A stretch of 64,000 nt of DNA from Emcibacter sp. (GCA_021741205.1 JAIOYI010000001.1:124001-188000); one strand, 5' to 3'. Numbered from the stretch's first letter, positions 45,369-55,508 are shown. The notes: generated by a model not told the origin, from the letters alone. A program made the numbers and translations.

Positions 45369-45923
45369 CTAATCTAAGTCCTTGGAATAATAATATCCTG
45401 ATAAAAATTGATTGTTCACATAGGCAAAGCGTTTCTTTGTTCCCCATTTTTTCATGCCGAGCCATTCACAAATAGAAATCGCCGCAAGCTGATCGGAACG
45501 CACCGCCATGTCCAGTGATCTGCAATCATGGACTATGGCATAATCCTGCACACGACTGATCATTTTTTTGGCAAGACCGTAATTCCTGGCCCATGGGGCT
45601 AGAAAGAAATTGGCAACCTCTGCTCTAAAGGCGCCTACCTCGTTGCTTATGGGCGGGCGAATCAATTGACAGGAACCCGCAATCTGGCCGTCCAGTTTTG
45701 GCAGAAAGAGCGATCTTTCTGGCACCAGTACGACCCCTTTCCAATAGCTTTCCAGCACCTTTTCTTCGGGAGGTGTGAGCCAATTAAAACTCTCGCCTAC
45801 GGAAATGGCCTCCCATGTCACTTCACAAAGCTGCATAAGTTTCATTTTATCCAGACTTTCCACTAGTTCCACCTCTAGGTGCGGGCCTTCGGATAGATCA
45901 TTATCAATTTCATTATTAGACAT
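45369..45923 (-). CDS. GNAT-family acetyltransferase inside his operon
   Basis: A 184-residue single-domain GNAT. After a 30-residue acidic N-terminus it shows the GNAT order: GQIAGSCQLIRPP, VANFFLAPWARNYGLAKKMISR (acetyl-CoA binding region, read here as APWARNYGLAKKM) and a late RFAYVNNQFLSGYYYSKDL. Its substrate is unknown. It lies between hisH and hisA on the same strand, abutting hisA, so it is made with the histidine enzymes; whether it acts on that pathway is open. Confidence 0.87.
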   Translation of the reverse strand: MSNNEIDNDLSEGPHLEVELVESLDKMKLMQLCEVTWEAISVGESFNWLTPPEEKVLESYWKGVVLVPERSLFLPKLDGQIAGSCQLIRPPISNEVGAFRAEVANFFLAPWARNYGLAKKMISRVQDYAIVHDCRSLDMAVRSDQLAAISICEWLGMKKWGTKKRFAYVNNQFLSGYYYSKDLD

Positions 45924-45953
45924 TTTTTACGCTCTATTTTAAAGGTTAAATCA

Positions 45954-46607
45954 CTATGGTTTCCATCTAAGGAAATTTCCTATGAGTTGCAACCCGACAT
46001 GTTGGCTTTTCTCGGGGTGAAATTGTGTGCCAATAATATTATCCCGACCCACAATTGCGGGAATGGGGCTGCCATATTCTGTTTCCGCCATAACCTGTTT
46101 GGCGTTTATGGCCTCTAGCTTGTAACTATGGACAAAATAAACATGGTCACCATCTTTAATGTTTTCCAAGACGGGATGGTCTTTATGGGACGGTGTTATC
46201 AAAAGCTCATTCCATCCCATATGAGGCACCTTTAAATCTGAATTATCTTTGATATTCAATGGCTTAATAGAACCATTTATCCAATCAAGCCCCTCATAAA
46301 CGCCATGCTCATATCCCCTTGATGCCAACAGTTGCATGCCAACGCAAATCCCGAGGAATGGCCGCCCGCCTTTGAGAACGACCTGATCGAGACATTCAAT
46401 CATGCCGTCCAAGGCCTCTAGTCCCTGCATGCAATCCCGAAAGGCTCCGACCCCTGGCAAAATAATATAATCCGCCTTGGCCACAATTTCGGGTGATGAT
46501 GTCACCTGAACCGACAATTCAAGCCCCAAGTCCTTTATACATCTTTCAACAGCTTTTTCAGCGGATCTTAAGTTTCCCGACCCGTAATCAATGATAGTTA
46601 CTGACAT
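45954..46607 (-). CDS. hisH: Imidazole glycerol phosphate synthase glutaminase subunit
   Basis: A 217-residue class I glutamine amidotransferase supplying ammonia to HisF. The catalytic triad is intact: the Cys in GICVGMQLL, and the His and Glu in FHPEKSQ. The opening IIDYGSGNLRSAEKA and LPGVGAFRDCM are typical. It is eight bases downstream of hisB. Confidence 0.97.
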   Translation of the reverse strand: MSVTIIDYGSGNLRSAEKAVERCIKDLGLELSVQVTSSPEIVAKADYIILPGVGAFRDCMQGLEALDGMIECLDQVVLKGGRPFLGICVGMQLLASRGYEHGVYEGLDWINGSIKPLNIKDNSDLKVPHMGWNELLITPSHKDHPVLENIKDGDHVYFVHSYKLEAINAKQVMAETEYGSPIPAIVGRDNIIGTQFHPEKSQHVGLQLIGNFLRWKP

Positions 46608-46615
46608 ATATCTGC

Positions 46616-47242
46616 CTATATAAGGTCTGATTTATCACCGAGCACACCCTTGGTTGAGGGTATGGCGTCGGCCTTGCGGGGGTCAATTTCAAGAGCCTGC
46701 CGCATGGCGCGTGCCAAGGCCTTATAGCTTGATTCAATAATATGGTGATTATTCACACCATACATATTTTCCACATGCAAAGTAATCCCCGCCCCAAAGG
46801 CAAAGGCTCTGAACCATTCCTGAAATAATTCCGTATCCATTTCCCCGAGCTTATCACGGCTGAAATCAACCCTCCAAACCAAAAAGGGACGACCAGATAT
46901 ATCCACGGACACACGGCTACAGGTTTCATCCATGGGAATGATGGCATTGCCGTACCTCGTAATCCCCCGCAAGTCGCCCATAGCCTGTTTCATGGCCTGT
47001 CCGAGAATAATACCGACGTCTTCGACGGTGTGATGAAAATCAATATGTGTATCACCTGTGGCCCGAATTTTTATATCAATCAGGCTATGACGAGACAATT
47101 GTTCCATCATGTGGTCAAGGAAGCCAATCCCTGTACTCACATCATAAATTCCTTGTCCGTCCAAATTTACCGAGACCGTAATTTTCGTCTCTTGTGTATT
47201 TCGCTCACAGGTGGCCGTGCGCATCTTCTTCTCCACTTTCAT
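46616..47242 (-). CDS. hisB: Imidazoleglycerol-phosphate dehydratase
   Basis: A 208-residue monofunctional HisB. The two manganese-binding half-sites appear in [14 protein letters not shown] with [14 protein letters not shown], and in [18 protein letters not shown] (split here for length). It heads hisBH-GNAT-AFE-hinT and is divergent from hslVU across 156 bases. Confidence 0.97.
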   Translation of the reverse strand: MKVEKKMRTATCERNTQETKITVSVNLDGQGIYDVSTGIGFLDHMMEQLSRHSLIDIKIRATGDTHIDFHHTVEDVGIILGQAMKQAMGDLRGITRYGNAIIPMDETCSRVSVDISGRPFLVWRVDFSRDKLGEMDTELFQEWFRAFAFGAGITLHVENMYGVNNHHIIESSYKALARAMRQALEIDPRKADAIPSTKGVLGDKSDLI

Positions 47243-47336
47243 TGCTTATGGGCTAAGATATAGCAGCAGTCACCAGAAAAACCAACAAAAGTTAAGGAAA
47301 CCAACACAACTATTTTTCATTTTTTTGTGAACAGCA

Positions 47337-47365
47337 CTTGACCCTTGACCCATTATCCCCCAAAT
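47337..47365 (+). promoter_or_regulatory. Heat-shock (RpoH-type) promoter of hslVU
   Basis: CTTGAC at 47337-47342 and CCCCAAAT at 47358-47365 are separated by 15 bases, close to the CTTGAA / CCCCATnT pattern of sigma-32 promoters. A second CTTGAC starts at 47344. Predicted initiation lies about 20-30 bases before hslV, next to its AAAGG site. The hslVU genes are classical heat-shock genes, which supports the call. Confidence 0.6.
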
Positions 47366-47398
47366 GTTGAGCATAGATATAAAGAAAGGCAATTATTT

Positions 47399-47950
47399 AT
47401 GGCTGAAGAAAAAGCAGGATGGCGGGGCACCACCATCATCAGCGTGCGCAAAGGGGGTAAAGTGGTTATTGCAGGCGATGGTCAGGTATCCCTTGGTGAT
47501 ACGGTGATCAAGGCCAATGCCCGCAAAGTGCGTCAACTTGGCGATGGTAGTGTGGTTGCGGGCTTTGCTGGCTCCACCGCCGATGCCTTTGCTCTGTTTG
47601 AACGACTTGAGGGAAAGCTTGAACGCTATAACGGCCAATTACTCCGTGCCTGTGTGGAAATGGCCAAAGACTGGCGCACGGATCGTTATCTCAGACGGCT
47701 TGAAGCCATGATGATTGTGGTTGATAAGGAAATAAGCCTTGTGCTCACGGGAAATGGTGACGTGCTCGAAAGTGCGGATGGCATACTGGCTATTGGATCT
47801 GGCGGAAATTATGCTTTGGCGGCTGCCCGCGCGCTCATAGATCAGGATTTGGATGCGGAACAAGTGGCCCGCAAAGCCATGGGCATTGCAGCGGATATCT
47901 GTGTTTATACTAATAATAATTTGACTGTTGAAATACTGGAAACAAAATGA
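47399..47950 (+). CDS. hslV: ATP-dependent protease peptidase subunit HslV
   Basis: A 183-residue N-terminal-nucleophile protease. The start is ATG 47399 with AAAGG at 47385-47389. The family core [11 protein letters not shown] and [16 protein letters not shown] (in part) follows a ten-residue leader, so the catalytic threonine is T11 and must be exposed by removal of the leader, unlike E. coli HslV where it is residue 2. Alphaproteobacterial homologues commonly carry such leaders. It overlaps hslU by four bases. Confidence 0.96.
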   Translation: MAEEKAGWRGTTIISVRKGGKVVIAGDGQVSLGDTVIKANARKVRQLGDGSVVAGFAGSTADAFALFERLEGKLERYNGQLLRACVEMAKDWRTDRYLRRLEAMMIVVDKEISLVLTGNGDVLESADGILAIGSGGNYALAAARALIDQDLDAEQVARKAMGIAADICVYTNNNLTVEILETK

Positions 47951-49257
47951 GTTCTTTTACCCCCCGTGAAATCGTATCCGAATTGGATCGTTATATTATT
48001 GGCCAAAAAGAAGCCAAACGTGCGGTGGCCATTGCCCTGCGTAACCGTTGGCGGCGTCATCAGTTGGATGATGAGATGAAAGAGGAAGTTTTACCAAAGA
48101 ATATTCTGATGATCGGCCCCACTGGGGTGGGTAAGACGGAAATTTCCAGACGACTTGCGAAACTTGCCAATGCTCCCTTTGTCAAGGTTGAGGCCACCAA
48201 ATTTACTGAAGTTGGCTATGTGGGTCGGGATGTTGAACAAATTATTCGTGATCTGGTTGAAGTTGCCATTGGCATTGTGCGGGAAAAGAAACGCGCCTCT
48301 GTCACCGCAAAGGCCGAACTCAGTGCTGAAGAACGGATTTTGGACGCCCTTGTAGGGGAAACCGCAAGTGCCGAGACTCGTCTCAAATTTCGTAAAATGC
48401 TTCGCGATGATCAGTTGAATGATAAGGAAATTGAAATTGACGTGGCCGAAAGCTCGTCTTCTGGCATGCCCTCCTTTGAAATTCCTGGTATGCCGGGGGC
48501 AAGCCTTGGCATGATTAACCTGAATGACCTTATGGGAAAAGCCATGGGGCCAAAAATGGAAAAGAAAAAAATGGCTATTAAGGATGCCATAAAAATATTG
48601 CAATCAGATGAGAGCGACAAGCTTGTGGACGAATCCGAGATCATTCGGGAATCAATCATTGCGGTTGAACAATCTGGCATCGTTTTCCTTGATGAAATAG
48701 ACAAAATTGCGGGTCGTGAAGGCCGCAGTGGCGGTGAAGTGAGCCGAGAAGGCGTGCAACGTGATCTTTTGCCCTTGATCGAGGGCTGTATCGTGTCGAC
48801 AAAACACGGGCCCGTCAAAACCGACCATATTCTTTTCATAGCATCGGGTGCTTTTAGTCTTGCCAAACCATCGGACTTACTGCCTGAGCTTCAGGGACGG
48901 CTGCCCATCAGGGTTGAACTCAGAGCACTCACCGAAGAGGATTTTAAACATATTCTGACCGAACCCGATTTCAGCCTGATCAAACAATATATTGCACTTT
49001 TGAATACCGAGGACGTCACCCTGACTTTTACCGATGATGGCATTGCTGCTATTGCAAAATTGGCCGCCGATATCAACCGCAGCGTGGAAAATATTGGCGC
49101 AAGGCGATTGCATACAGTATTGGAGCGGGTATTGGATAACATAAGCTTTGATGCCACAGATAAGGGCGGCAGCGAAGTTGTTATTGACATGATCTATGTA
49201 AAAGAGCATATCGGTGATCTCGCTGACACCTCAGACCTGTCGAAGTTTATTTTGTAA
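47947..49257 (+). CDS. hslU: HslU unfoldase ATPase
   Basis: A 436-residue AAA+ ATPase that unfolds substrates for HslV. Walker A is [13 protein letters not shown], Walker B is [12 protein letters not shown], followed by the sensor [12 protein letters not shown] and a C-terminal arginine finger region [16 protein letters not shown]. The I-domain between the Walker motifs is slightly short. The C-terminus ends in the hydrophobic SKFIL that docks into HslV. Confidence 0.97.
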   Translation: MSSFTPREIVSELDRYIIGQKEAKRAVAIALRNRWRRHQLDDEMKEEVLPKNILMIGPTGVGKTEISRRLAKLANAPFVKVEATKFTEVGYVGRDVEQIIRDLVEVAIGIVREKKRASVTAKAELSAEERILDALVGETASAETRLKFRKMLRDDQLNDKEIEIDVAESSSSGMPSFEIPGMPGASLGMINLNDLMGKAMGPKMEKKKMAIKDAIKILQSDESDKLVDESEIIRESIIAVEQSGIVFLDEIDKIAGREGRSGGEVSREGVQRDLLPLIEGCIVSTKHGPVKTDHILFIASGAFSLAKPSDLLPELQGRLPIRVELRALTEEDFKHILTEPDFSLIKQYIALLNTEDVTLTFTDDGIAAIAKLAADINRSVENIGARRLHTVLERVLDNISFDATDKGGSEVVIDMIYVKEHIGDLADTSDLSKFIL

Positions 49258-49336
49258 GGAATTATTGCCATTCGTGTGGGCTGACTTGCCATAGAATAAT
49301 ACAGAGTTGACACGACTTACGCTTGCTGGAGGCAAA

Positions 49337-49951
49337 ATGACTTATTTAACCATATTAACAGTATCAAGTGCTTTGTTTCTGGCCGCCTTGATCCCGGGGC
49401 CTGGTGTTTTTGCCACCCTCGCCCGGGCGTTGGCTTCAGGTTTCTCCCATTCGGCGCTGCTTGTGGCGGGAATCATCGTAGGTGATCTAACCTTTTTAAT
49501 GTTAGCCGTTTTTGGTTTATCCGCCATGGCAGAGCTTATGGGCGGATTTTTTACCATCGTAAAATATCTTGGCGGGGCCTATCTTATTTGGCTTGGTATA
49601 AAGCTATGGCGTGCGAAACCCACCACAACAAACATACAAGGGATCGTTGAAAAATCATGGAAAGCCAATTTCTTCAGCGGCCTGTTCATCACTTTGGGAA
49701 ACCCAAAGCCTATTTTCTTTTATTTGGGCCTTCTGCCCGCCTTTGTTGATATAAATGGCCTCACTTTGATCGATATTACCATTCTCGCCGCTATCATAAT
49801 TATAGTCCTATCCATTGTCTTATTAAGTTATGCCTATACCGCCAGCAAAAGCCGCCATCTTTTCAAAAGTGATAAGGCTATTCAGATAATGAACCGTGCG
49901 GCAGGCAGTGTCATGATCACAACTGGCGGCTTTATTGTGGCAAAACCCTAA
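49337..49951 (+). CDS. LysE/RhtB-family exporter
   Basis: A 204-residue membrane protein starting at ATG 49337, with GGAGG at 49328-49332. About six helices; the family signature is LIPGPGVFATLARALASG, followed by YLGGAYLIWLGIKLWRAK and FFSGLFITLGNPKPIFFYLG. Relatives export lysine, homoserine or threonine; the substrate here is unknown. It is downstream of hslU but with a 79-base gap. Confidence 0.9.
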   Translation: MTYLTILTVSSALFLAALIPGPGVFATLARALASGFSHSALLVAGIIVGDLTFLMLAVFGLSAMAELMGGFFTIVKYLGGAYLIWLGIKLWRAKPTTTNIQGIVEKSWKANFFSGLFITLGNPKPIFFYLGLLPAFVDINGLTLIDITILAAIIIIVLSIVLLSYAYTASKSRHLFKSDKAIQIMNRAAGSVMITTGGFIVAKP

Positions 49952-50331
49952 GCCGATCACCTGTCCGGGATCGAAGTGATCCTCAACGAATCCTATGTCA
50001 CCGAATATATCGGTTTAGGGTTATTGTTTTATGAGAAAAGTCGCAAGCTTTGCTGGTCTGCGGCTTTTTTCATGGTCTTAATAAACGAATTATAAATAAT
50101 TACCTTAGCAACGCATAGCCTTTTTTCACATATTTATAGTTGCCCTTTAATTAACCTGTTGGCTTTTGATTTCAATGTTCGTAACCCGCAGAAAATATAG
50201 TTCTATACCCGTGTCAAGTTATATATTATTATTTTTAGCCGATTAGTTTGTTCTCTTTTTGTTCCTTTTTGAATAGCAAATCATAATTTAGCCCCCTAGC
50301 CATTTTAATTTTTTCCCGCTAAGCAGTGGAT
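49952..50331. other. 380-base gap with three inverted repeats
   Basis: Three inverted repeats follow lysE: GATCAC/GTGATC (49955-49981), ACCGA-ATATA-TCGGT (50000-50014) and the terminator-like hairpin at 50036-50070. The first 120 bases stay open in the lysE frame after its stop, giving 47 codons with protein-like composition, but there is no start with a ribosome binding site. The remainder to 50331 is AT-rich and should hold the dus promoter. Confidence 0.45.
50036..50070 (+). terminator. Intrinsic terminator downstream of lysE
   Basis: AAAAGTCGC (50036-50044) pairs with GCGGCTTTT (50060-50068) with one G-T pair, and the run of T continues to 50070. It fits a Rho-independent terminator about 85 bases past the lysE stop. 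Confidence 0.7.
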
Positions 50332-51267
50332 ATGAAAATTATTCTAGCTCCCATGGAAGGTGTGGTCGATCATGCCATGCGCGAATTACTCACCGCATCG
50401 GGTCATTATGACCTGTGCATCACCGAATTCGTGCGCGTCGTCGATCAATGTTACAAGCCCGCCTATTTCTATAAAATATGCCCTGAATTAAAGCAAAATG
50501 GTCGCACCCATTCTGGTGTTCCCGTACGCATACAACTTTTGGGGCAGCATCCAGATTGGATGGCGGAAAATGCCCATATTGCAACAGAACTTGGCTCGCC
50601 TGGCATCGATCTGAATTTTGGCTGTCCCGCAAAAACCGTCAACAAACACAAAGGCGGTGCCGTTTTATTGCAGGAGCCAGAAACGCTTTATAAAATAGTG
50701 AATGCTGTGCGCCGTGCCGTGCCAGCGCATCTTCCTCTGAGTGCCAAGATGCGGCTTGGTTATGAAAATACGGATCTTGCCCAAGACTGCGCCCTTGCCC
50801 TTGAAGGGGGCGGGGCTGATATGATCACCATTCATGCCAGAACAAAGATAGAGGGCTATCGTCCGCCTGCCCACTGGCATATCATTAATGACATCAGACA
50901 GGATATGACCATCCCTGTGGTGGCCAACGGAGATATCTGGACAAAAAAAGATGCCGAAAAATGTCGCAAAATATCAGGTTGTGATGATATAATGATCGGG
51001 CGGGGTGCTTTATGCCTGCCCAATCTTGCTGCCGTCATAAAAACAGATGAAGTGCCAATGCCTTGGGCAGATATCTGCGGTTTACTCATAGAATATGCGA
51101 CCTTTCAACGGGACGATATGGCACGGGGTTTCCTCCCCAACCGAATCAAACAATGGTTCCATTATCTTAAGCGTCAATATCCCGAAGCACCTCATTTTTT
51201 TGAAAAGCTTAAGACATTAAGGAATATTGAAGAGATTATTGCTATGATTCTGCACGAAAGGTGTTGA
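50332..51267 (+). CDS. tRNA-dihydrouridine synthase (DusC-like)
   Basis: A 311-residue flavoenzyme of the Dus family. Markers are ILAPMEGVVDHAMRELL, GVPVRIQLLGQHPDWMAENA (in part), LNFGCPAKTVNKHKGGAVLL with the catalytic cysteine, and TIHARTKIEGYRPPAHW. The APMEG opening and short length match DusC rather than DusA or DusB. ATG 50332 is preferred over GTG 50326. selO follows eight bases downstream. Confidence 0.9.
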   Translation: MKIILAPMEGVVDHAMRELLTASGHYDLCITEFVRVVDQCYKPAYFYKICPELKQNGRTHSGVPVRIQLLGQHPDWMAENAHIATELGSPGIDLNFGCPAKTVNKHKGGAVLLQEPETLYKIVNAVRRAVPAHLPLSAKMRLGYENTDLAQDCALALEGGGADMITIHARTKIEGYRPPAHWHIINDIRQDMTIPVVANGDIWTKKDAEKCRKISGCDDIMIGRGALCLPNLAAVIKTDEVPMPWADICGLLIEYATFQRDDMARGFLPNRIKQWFHYLKRQYPEAPHFFEKLKTLRNIEEIIAMILHERC

Positions 51268-51275
51268 ACAGGCTT

Positions 51276-52709
51276 ATGAAATTAAATTTTGACAATCAAT
51301 TTGCAGCTCTTGGAGATAAGTTCTCTGTATCCATGAAAGCTCGCCCCTTACCCAATGCGCATATGGCATGCATCAATCCTTTGGCGGCAGAGCTTATTGA
51401 TCTGAACCTCGATGATTTAAAGAGCGATAAAGCGTTAAAATTTTTGAGTGGCCATGAGATCATCGCTGGCGCAGAACCGGTCGCCATGGTTTATTCTGGT
51501 CATCAATTTGGCGGCTATAGCCCCCGCCTTGGAGATGGTCGTGGCCTACTTTTGGGGCAGGTTAGAAACAAACATGGTAAGCTTTGGGATATTCATTTAA
51601 AAGGCGCGGGTCAAACACCTTTTTCCAGAGGAGCCGATGGGCGTGCGGTTTTGCGTTCCACCATTCGTGAATATTTGGCCAGTGAGGCGCTGCATCATTT
51701 GGGCATTCCTACCAGTCGGGCTCTGTGTGTGATTTCAAGCGATGAGCCAGTTATGCGGGAAAGTTTGGAACGTGCGGCGGGGCTCATACGGCTCAGCGAA
51801 AGCCATATACGTTTTGGCTCCTTTGAATATTTTTACTATACGAATCAACATGACGACTTAAAAAAGCTCGCTGATTATGTGATTGATATTCATTTCCCAA
51901 GTCTTCGGGGTGATCCTGAACCTTATGACATGATGCTGTTGGAAATTGCGGGAAGAACGGCTCAGATGATTGCCCAGTGGCAGGCTTACGGCTTTGCCCA
52001 TGGGGTAATGAATACGGACAATATGTCTATTTTGGGTCAAACCTTTGACTATGGTCCTTATGGTTTTATGGAAAATTTTGATCCTACCTATATTTGCAAT
52101 CATTCCGATGATATGGGTCGTTATGCCTTTAACAAGCAGCCCAATATCGGCTTGTGGAATTGTCTTGCCCTTGCCCATGCTCTAAGCCCACTGATCTCTC
52201 CCGCCACATCAGAACTGATGAGGGGGCATTATCAGGCCAAATATTTTGAGCGATACAACAAACTTATGACCCAAAAGCTTGGTCTCTTAAAATCACGAAA
52301 AAAGGATGCCGCTCTCGTGAATGAACTGCTTAGTCTTTTGGCAAATCATAAGATTGATTATACAATTTTCTTTCGTGAATTTAGCGATCATCTCGCACTC
52401 CCTTTGATATTAAAAGAAGCGACTTCTGCCTTTGAGCAATGGTTTTGTAACTATAAGGCAAGATGGGAAAAAGAAAAACTCAGCCTCAAACAAAGACGCA
52501 AAAATATGCAGGCCATAAATCCGAAATATATCTTGCGCAACTATTTGGCTCAAAATGCTATTGAACAGGCAGAAAATGGTGATTTTAGCGAGGTGGATAA
52601 ATTATTAAGATTGTTTAAAAAACCTTTTGACGACCAGCCAGAGATGGATAATTATGCCCATGAGACACCTGATTGGGGTCGACATCTGGAAATCAGCTGT
52701 TCCTCATAA
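51276..52709 (+). CDS. selO: SelO/YdiU-family protein adenylyltransferase
   Basis: A 477-residue pseudokinase-fold enzyme that transfers AMP to Ser, Thr or Tyr of proteins in redox stress responses. Hallmarks are YSGHQFGGYSPRLGDGRG, LKGAGQTPFSRGADGRAVL, TIREYLASEALHHLGIPTSR and the metal-binding HGVMNTDNMSILGQTFDYGP. It ends in SCSS, the same tail as E. coli SelO, keeping the cysteine where some eukaryotic homologues have selenocysteine. ATG 51276 is used; TTG 51261 inside the dus gene is less likely. Confidence 0.94.
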   Translation: MKLNFDNQFAALGDKFSVSMKARPLPNAHMACINPLAAELIDLNLDDLKSDKALKFLSGHEIIAGAEPVAMVYSGHQFGGYSPRLGDGRGLLLGQVRNKHGKLWDIHLKGAGQTPFSRGADGRAVLRSTIREYLASEALHHLGIPTSRALCVISSDEPVMRESLERAAGLIRLSESHIRFGSFEYFYYTNQHDDLKKLADYVIDIHFPSLRGDPEPYDMMLLEIAGRTAQMIAQWQAYGFAHGVMNTDNMSILGQTFDYGPYGFMENFDPTYICNHSDDMGRYAFNKQPNIGLWNCLALAHALSPLISPATSELMRGHYQAKYFERYNKLMTQKLGLLKSRKKDAALVNELLSLLANHKIDYTIFFREFSDHLALPLILKEATSAFEQWFCNYKARWEKEKLSLKQRRKNMQAINPKYILRNYLAQNAIEQAENGDFSEVDKLLRLFKKPFDDQPEMDNYAHETPDWGRHLEISCSS

Positions 52710-52736
52710 TTTTTGAACAAATTTTAAGGTTTTATC

Positions 52737-53339
52737 ATGGAACTTTTTTATACTTTAACCTCACCTTATTCGAGAAAAATCCTGCTTTTAATTGATGATC
52801 TGGATTTGACGGATCAAATCACATTGACGGCTCTAAATCCACTTTTGGATCAAACAGGCAGACTGCAAGAAGCCAATCCATTGGGGAAAATTCCAGCGCT
52901 CATCTTGGATAATGGCGACACAATTTATGACAGCCCCATCATAGCAGAATATCTCTATCACCTGTCAGGAGCTACACCGTTAACGTTCAAAAAATATCTT
53001 ATCCAGCAAAAAATGCAGTCTTTGGCGGACGGCATTATGGATGCCGCCGTATCATCACAAATGGAGAAAAATCGGGACCTCGCTCAACAATCCCCCTATT
53101 GGCAGGACAGATGGCAAAATGCCATTATGCGTTCTGTTGTTGAATTTGAAAAGAATATGATTGATGATGCACGGGTCTGGCATATCGGCAGCATGAGTAT
53201 GGCTTGTGCGCTAGATTATCTATGCTTTCGTCATTCAACCATAAATTGGATGGATAGCGCCCCAAATACTCTCGACTGGTACAAAATGGTGACAAAAAAA
53301 CTCATCATGATCAAAACAGATCCCCGAACGTTACTATAA
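52737..53339 (+). CDS. Glutathione S-transferase family protein
   Basis: A 200-residue GST. The thioredoxin-like N-terminus has TSPYSRKILLLIDDL, with serine in the catalytic area, then NPLGKIPALILDNGDTIYDS and IIAEYL. The C-terminal helical domain is AADGIMDAAV-like (ADGIMDAAVSSQMEK). The substrate is unknown. The gene follows selO by 27 bases and its stop abuts the stop of the convergent ccmF-like gene with no space for a terminator. Confidence 0.9.
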   Translation: MELFYTLTSPYSRKILLLIDDLDLTDQITLTALNPLLDQTGRLQEANPLGKIPALILDNGDTIYDSPIIAEYLYHLSGATPLTFKKYLIQQKMQSLADGIMDAAVSSQMEKNRDLAQQSPYWQDRWQNAIMRSVVEFEKNMIDDARVWHIGSMSMACALDYLCFRHSTINWMDSAPNTLDWYKMVTKKLIMIKTDPRTLL

Positions 53340-55502
53340 TTATCCTTTTTTTGCCCCGCTATTGCGTGAAAATAAGGCATAATACAAACCCGCTATCAGA
53401 CATAGACCAAGACCAAACCAAAGCCCTGTCATCAGGGGGAATTTTTTCACCACGATATTAAATTCTGTGGGATTATCCGTCTTGGAATTTTTCCTATATT
53501 GACCATTTTGATCAAAATCCAGATAATTTATTGCAGGAAGCCATATTTGTAAATCATAGGTAATCCCCCGATAAATAAAAGGATTTAACATATGGGAATT
53601 TGACCGTGACGATCGAGCAAAGCGATAATCAACCGTTTCACAATATTGACGGATGGGTCCCACATCATTTGCCATGGGAACACGGTCATCTTGAAATAAT
53701 GTCTGCCCCTGATCCACAACGTGAGTATTATCCCTATCGTTGCGAAGAAATAATGTGACGTCCGTTACCGATCTAAAGATGGCCTTTCCATCTGGCGAAT
53801 AATCCCCGAGATTGGATAGGCTGACTGTTGGTCTTTTGATTTCTAAACTATGATGTTCTGAGATATTGATCCTTTGATCATAAGCATCAGGGAATGTAAT
53901 TTTTTTAATGCTATTGCTGTCCAAAATCATGGCACAAAGCGCCGAAAATAGACCAATCATAACCCCCATATGGATAAGCCCAACAGGGGCGATATAATTG
54001 AAATAAGCCTTTTTCTGGCCTCTTATTTTTCCAATGGGAAGGCTATATAACAAACTTGATAATGAGAAATAAACAACCCCGCCCAATAGCATATCCAACA
54101 GATAAAAATTCCGCCGAGTGGAAACGGATGTAATGCCCGTGCCATCATAAAATAGAGCTAAGGGTCTGACATATTCCGCAAGAATTAGACTGCCAAGCAA
54201 AGCCCCGAAGGTGATAAATAACCTTAGCTTGAAACTACTTACAGGTAAAAACCTATGCCCCCCAAAAATAGCCGACACAAAAACAATGGGGACCAGAATT
54301 TGATTAAGACCAAAATTATCCACAGTCCAGCGTTGATGTTGCTCTTTGAGTAAATTGACCAAATCCGATGAACTCACATTGGCAATAAGGGCAAAGAAAA
54401 TGGGCGGCTTGTCCTTTGGAATATCCAGTAAAGCCCGCACATAAGCCTCGCCCAAGAAATAACAACCCATGAGCCCAAATAAGACAAATCCCCATAGGGC
54501 GATTTGAATCATAAACCTTGATTCCGTCATTTTTGTGCTGTTCTCTATCCGCCGTCTGTAAGACAGAATCAAAGCCACGATCATCGTAATCAATAATGAA
54601 AGGGCGATAAAAGCGAGGAGCTTTATGGATGTTTCCCCAAGATAACGATGGGAGCTCACTAATTCACCGTTACGGGTCACAAGCATTGACCCAATGGCAG
54701 CGGAGGCTGTCAAAAGACTTAAAGCTGGTAAGATTCTGCCCAACGATCCATCGGGCCGATAGCCTCTCAGCCCATGTAAATAGGCCGTAAGAAAACACCA
54801 AACCACGAAGGATGCGGTCTGAACAGGATCCCAATGCCAAAATTGACCATAAAAATAATCCTCATAAGCCCACCACATACCGCTCATCAAGCCCGCCGAC
54901 AAAATGACCCATGCAAGTCTGCTATATTTCAAGCTGATCTCTTTCCAAGGCCCTGTTCCCTTCACCAACATTTCCGCTGCCGCCCCAGAAGGCACCAATA
55001 ATAATAAATAGGTTATAAAAATCAAAGGCGGATGAAAGGCCATCCAAAATTTGGTTAAGTGAGCATTCATACCCTGATAGGGGGCATGGGCGAGCTGCGC
55101 CTCGGAAGTGAGTGAAAAGGGATGCCAAAATATAAGCCCAAATACAAAAGGAAGCGTAAGAAGAATGACACCCCGTTCTGTCCAACTCTCATAGTGGCTA
55201 AATTTCACAGCAAAACCCGACAATAGAATGGCCAGAAATAATAGGGTGCCCTCTTCGCCGCCCCATAAGTTGGCAAGCTTCAAATAAAGGGGAAGTTCCA
55301 GTGCACTATAACGCCAGACATAGGCATAGTGAAAATGATCAAAAGCTAAATGAGACCAAAGACTGAGCCCCAAGCCCAGCAAGATCAGAAATGACGTCCA
55401 TAAAAATTGTCGGCTAAATTTTGGAATAAATAACGATAAAATAAGAAGAAAGAGTACAATATAGACACTTAAAACTTCAATTGCCTGTCCCACTATCATC
55501 AT
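53340..55502 (-). CDS. CcmF/NrfE-family cytochrome c heme lyase in qhp operon
   Basis: A 720-residue polytopic membrane protein of the CcmF/NrfE/CcsA heme-handling superfamily. WGGEEG (80-85; GGHEGS in canonical CcmF), H157 in FHPPL, and the WWD segment W210-W235 (WWAYEDYFYGQFWHWDPVQ) are recognisable but divergent, the canonical form being GGWWFWDPVENAS. A periplasmic domain (about 530-680) precedes the last helix. It begins six bases after qhpB, so it is almost surely part of that operon. I infer a dedicated heme lyase for the diheme QhpA subunit; general c-type cytochrome maturation cannot be excluded. Confidence 0.85.
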   Translation of the reverse strand: MMIVGQAIEVLSVYIVLFLLILSLFIPKFSRQFLWTSFLILLGLGLSLWSHLAFDHFHYAYVWRYSALELPLYLKLANLWGGEEGTLLFLAILLSGFAVKFSHYESWTERGVILLTLPFVFGLIFWHPFSLTSEAQLAHAPYQGMNAHLTKFWMAFHPPLIFITYLLLLVPSGAAAEMLVKGTGPWKEISLKYSRLAWVILSAGLMSGMWWAYEDYFYGQFWHWDPVQTASFVVWCFLTAYLHGLRGYRPDGSLGRILPALSLLTASAAIGSMLVTRNGELVSSHRYLGETSIKLLAFIALSLLITMIVALILSYRRRIENSTKMTESRFMIQIALWGFVLFGLMGCYFLGEAYVRALLDIPKDKPPIFFALIANVSSSDLVNLLKEQHQRWTVDNFGLNQILVPIVFVSAIFGGHRFLPVSSFKLRLFITFGALLGSLILAEYVRPLALFYDGTGITSVSTRRNFYLLDMLLGGVVYFSLSSLLYSLPIGKIRGQKKAYFNYIAPVGLIHMGVMIGLFSALCAMILDSNSIKKITFPDAYDQRINISEHHSLEIKRPTVSLSNLGDYSPDGKAIFRSVTDVTLFLRNDRDNTHVVDQGQTLFQDDRVPMANDVGPIRQYCETVDYRFARSSRSNSHMLNPFIYRGITYDLQIWLPAINYLDFDQNGQYRKNSKTDNPTEFNIVVKKFPLMTGLWFGLGLCLIAGLYYALFSRNSGAKKG

Positions 55503-55508
55503 ACTGGC

